Assembly: GCA_015486775.1 (NCBI GenBank)
Contig: WFRA01000424.1
Span: forward strand, 1-7,926
Reading direction: 5' to 3'
DNA length: 7,926 nucleotides
DNA from: Kiritimatiellales bacterium
GTDB lineage: Bacteria; Verrucomicrobiota; Kiritimatiellia; Kiritimatiellales; Pontiellaceae
Shown here: in pieces, positions 5,880-7,926 of the stretch
How positions within the stretch are numbered: position 1 is the stretch's first letter
Layout of the letters: the number at the start of each line of letters is the position of its first letter
Translations under genes and position numbers: made by a program
The notes under the pieces: model-generated
Told to the model about the DNA's origin: nothing
The model's input: the letters and a program-made list of their open reading frames with translations, nothing else
Database searches by the model: none

Positions 5880-6155
5880 TTGCGCAAACTGGGGTATTTA
5901 TTTGGGTAAGGTTGATCCATATATGGTAGAAACCACGGAAAACTCTCTTTTAAACTGTCCAGTTTTAGGGGATCAAGTCACCCAAGATCCCGATTACCGT
6001 GTAGTCCCATCCTGTTGGAATACAAATCGTTCCTGTCATCGGTTTATATGGTGCAAACAGTATGTTGAAGTCCGCCGCTCGGCAAGGGGACTTGCGTGCA
6101 AGTCATAACTATTGTTTGCGACAGGCAAATGGACATTAGGCATTTTAAGCTTTGG
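5880..6155. other. Non-coding gap between convergent genes
   Basis: These 276 bases separate the stop codons of the GH74-like gene and the oxidoreductase gene. They are AT-richer than the coding regions. One plus-strand frame stays open until 6108 but continues a shadow frame of the GH74-like gene and codes for nothing recognisable. A small 5-bp stem (5952-5956 with 5961-5965, loop GTCC, followed by TTTA) could be a weak terminator for the rightward gene. The hairpins at 6068-6104 are listed separately. No gene or mobile element is seen. Confidence 0.6.
6068..6104. repeat. Two overlapping, mutually exclusive hairpins
   Basis: AAGTCC (6068-6073) can pair with GGACTT (6088-6093), with an inner GCCG/CGGC stem. 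GACTTGC (6089-6095) can instead pair with GCAAGTC (6098-6104), an exact inverted repeat with two bases between the arms. Bases 6089-6093 are shared, so only one hairpin can form at a time. Neither is followed by a T-run on either strand. They lie about 50-90 bases past the oxidoreductase stop and may take part in 3'-end formation. Confidence 0.4.
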
Positions 6156-7926
6156 TCAATACATTCGAATTTCGAAAACCTGCGCCGAGGGGGAGCCGTG
6201 TGTGGACAATGCCTGAACCCGGATTTTTTCGCAGAGGATCGGCTCTTTGAGCTGATGTCGCCGTAGGCGCAGAAAATTTCCGGTCTCATTCACGATCTTT
6301 GTCCAACGCCCGTTGTGGTATGCCTTGATTTCATAATCCTTAATGCACTCTTCGCAGGTTGTTTTGTGCGGCCACGTTCGGTTCAGCCCCGTATGAAACG
6401 TGAGTTGGATACTGTTGATCTTGCGAGGGCGAGGAAAGCGAACCGTGAAGGATTGCGGCAGTTTCATATGAGGGTCTGATATCCATAGATTTGGCCAGAG
6501 TTCGGGATGGTTCATCCCGTTTAGAATATTTCCTGCGCCAAATGGACGCTGAGTGGGTAACATGCGCGTGCAATAGGTTCCCGTATCCTGCCGCCAGAGT
6601 GCCTGAGAGTCATCGTGGTGGCCAATATAGCGTATAATGTTGCCGGTGTGTTCGTCCCGGGCACCCTTGTGCAGGCCAATTATTTCTTCATCCGAACGAC
6701 CGATCTCAAGTTTTCCGTTTCCCTCAAGCAACCACCAATAGGAGCCTGGCTTGATATCGCGGAGTTTTAGGTTGAAGGAGATCCAGCTTGGCTTGTCTCT
6801 TTTTATTTCCGAAAAAGCTGTGGCCACCGGCTCGCTCTGATCGAACATGCTTTGGTGCTTCTTTCCGCAGCGATATAGTGTGAGCGTAAGCGAAATATTT
6901 TTGTTTGTCTTATTGCGCAGGAAGAGGTCGAGGGTGTCAAGCCGGTGGGTCGAAACTGGCAGTGTCTGGGCAATGCCGGTTTCAGGAACTTCGATCATTT
7001 TATCTGCAGTGGTTATTTCCAGTTTCATCGAACTGGAGACCTCGACTTCCGCCGCTCTGGCGATATCGCCGGGATCTTCGTTTGCCGTCCGCAGGAGGGT
7101 CACATCATCTTTAAGCAGCTGCTGGATCAATTCCCTTCGATGTTTTTTATAGATGGCCCGGGGTTGGCAGTTTCTTGCAATGCAGAGGGCGGCCGCCGTG
7201 CCTGCCCCTTGTCCCATGACTCCGCAGGTCCACTCAACCCGGGTGGTTCCCAACGCGATATGGCTCACGCTGACGTTTCGCCCTGCTAAAAAAAGGTTTT
7301 GGATATTTTTGGAGTAGAGGCAACGCAGAGGGATGGGGTAAGGGTCTATAAACCGTTGAATGGCGCGGGGCTGACCGCTTGAAAGAATGCCGCCTGGCGG
7401 GTGCAGGTCGATGGGCCATCCTCCGTGGCCGATCCCATCTTCGAAATCGCGCCCACCGACCACATCGTTTTCGTTGAGCATGTAGTCGCCGTGGAACCGC
7501 CGGGATTCCCGACGCGACACATCCGGGGCAATCCATGTAATCATGCGGTTTTTCATATCATGCTCCGGGCTTTTCTTCAGATAGTTCCAGAAGCCGAGAA
7601 TAATTTTCAGGTGGGTCTCGTAAAACAGTTTGCGGTTGAAAACCTCCTTGGCCGTTCCGTACTCCAGCCACCAAACCGACCCGTTTACATGGTCGTGGGG
7701 CGGCAGCAGGTCTTTCTCGAATTTGCACACGCCGTCCGGTGCCGTGAAAGGGACTTCCGGGAACGGCATCTCCGAGGTCTTCCACCGGAGGGTTGCCCCC
7801 ATGATGCCGTCATCCGCTTTTTCAGGTGCCATAGATTCATGGAAGGTGCTGTGGGCTTCGCGACCCATGGTGAAATCGGCACCACTTTTTGCGGCGAAAT
7901 CCCCGTCGCCGCTGCAGTCGGCGAAC
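6156..7926 (-). CDS. FAD-dependent oxidoreductase (FAD_oxidored type) with C-terminal discoidin-like domain, 5' partial
   Basis: The frame is open to the right edge, so about 589 C-terminal residues are visible and the N-terminal Rossmann GxGxxG part is outside. At the edge the protein reads FADCSGDGDFAAKSGADF and then MGREAHSTF, the family's second FAD-contacting segment; the Met at 7868 is therefore internal and not a start. Near residues 190-230 counted from that Met is NLFLAGRNVSVSHIALG followed by TTRVEWTCGVMGQGAGTAAA, the conserved C-terminal FAD-binding motif of PF12831-type proteins. After a linker the last part (from about residue 430, ending KIRVQALST and then QVFEIRMY) looks like a discoidin/F5-8C carbohydrate-binding sandwich. 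Proteins of this family are common in planctomycete and Kiritimatiellota glycan loci, but their reactions are mostly unknown. Base composition appears lower in GC than in the DUF2264 gene. It converges on the GH74-like gene, so the two are not in one operon. Confidence 0.82.
   Translation of the reverse strand, partial: FADCSGDGDFAAKSGADFTMGREAHSTFHESMAPEKADDGIMGATLRWKTSEMPFPEVPFTAPDGVCKFEKDLLPPHDHVNGSVWWLEYGTAKEVFNRKLFYETHLKIILGFWNYLKKSPEHDMKNRMITWIAPDVSRRESRRFHGDYMLNENDVVGGRDFEDGIGHGGWPIDLHPPGGILSSGQPRAIQRFIDPYPIPLRCLYSKNIQNLFLAGRNVSVSHIALGTTRVEWTCGVMGQGAGTAAALCIARNCQPRAIYKKHRRELIQQLLKDDVTLLRTANEDPGDIARAAEVEVSSSMKLEITTADKMIEVPETGIAQTLPVSTHRLDTLDLFLRNKTNKNISLTLTLYRCGKKHQSMFDQSEPVATAFSEIKRDKPSWISFNLKLRDIKPGSYWWLLEGNGKLEIGRSDEEIIGLHKGARDEHTGNIIRYIGHHDDSQALWRQDTGTYCTRMLPTQRPFGAGNILNGMNHPELWPNLWISDPHMKLPQSFTVRFPRPRKINSIQLTFHTGLNRTWPHKTTCEECIKDYEIKAYHNGRWTKIVNETGNFLRLRRHQLKEPILCEKIRVQALSTHGSPSAQVFEIRMY

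Noticed and set aside
5374..6108. A 244-codon plus-strand frame running past the end of the GH74-like gene
   Set aside because: Most of it is a shadow frame of the Asp-box protein, and the tail beyond 5880 has no protein-like features or homology I can recognise.

Overview
The window looks like a piece of a polysaccharide-catabolism locus from an environmental bacterium. A PVC-superphylum member, most likely Kiritimatiellota (Pontiella-like), is my best guess. That guess rests on the combination of a sodium:solute symporter, a DUF2264 protein, a GH74-type Asp-box propeller protein, a sulfatase remnant, an FAD_oxidored (PF12831-type) protein and a PEP-CTERM tail. It is inference from gene content only; there is no rRNA or other phylogenetic marker here. 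The first 21 bases are Nextera transposase adapter, so the left edge is an untrimmed read or contig end and not genomic DNA.

Layout. At 22-399 (minus) is the N-terminal third or less of a sodium:solute symporter, cut by the contig edge. At 400-683 is a divergent promoter region with a spaced 9-nt inverted repeat, a GC-rich hairpin and a perfect 10-bp-arm palindrome. At 684-2699 (plus) is a complete DUF2264 protein. At 2707-2772 are two inverted REP-like palindromes whose stems differ only by compensatory changes. At 2800-2838 is a strong intrinsic terminator reading leftward. At 2860-3308 (minus) is the decayed C-terminal part of a PEP-CTERM surface protein, with an internal frameshift and no start. 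At 3392-3550 (plus) is the first ~52 residues of a sulfatase, ending exactly where the catalytic Cys should be. At 3642-5879 (plus) is a complete 745-residue GH74-like propeller protein with 13 Asp-box motifs and no signal peptide. At 5880-6155 is a convergent non-coding gap with two mutually exclusive hairpins. At 6156 to the right edge (minus) is the C-terminal ~589 residues of an FAD-dependent oxidoreductase with an appended discoidin-like domain.

How the parts may work together (inference). The symporter would import a sugar or uronate product, and the cytoplasmic DUF2264 protein, divergently transcribed from a shared control region, would process it. The GH74-like protein and the oxidoreductase fit the same glycan-degradation theme but are not clearly in one operon with them: orientation changes at almost every gene. 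The middle of the window (2700-3640) is a mosaic of gene fragments and repeats and looks like a recombination or decay zone. I see no CRISPR array, RNA gene, intact transposase or defence system. The most distinctive items are the covarying REP-like pair, the palindromic control region, and the sulfatase fragment broken at its active-site codon.
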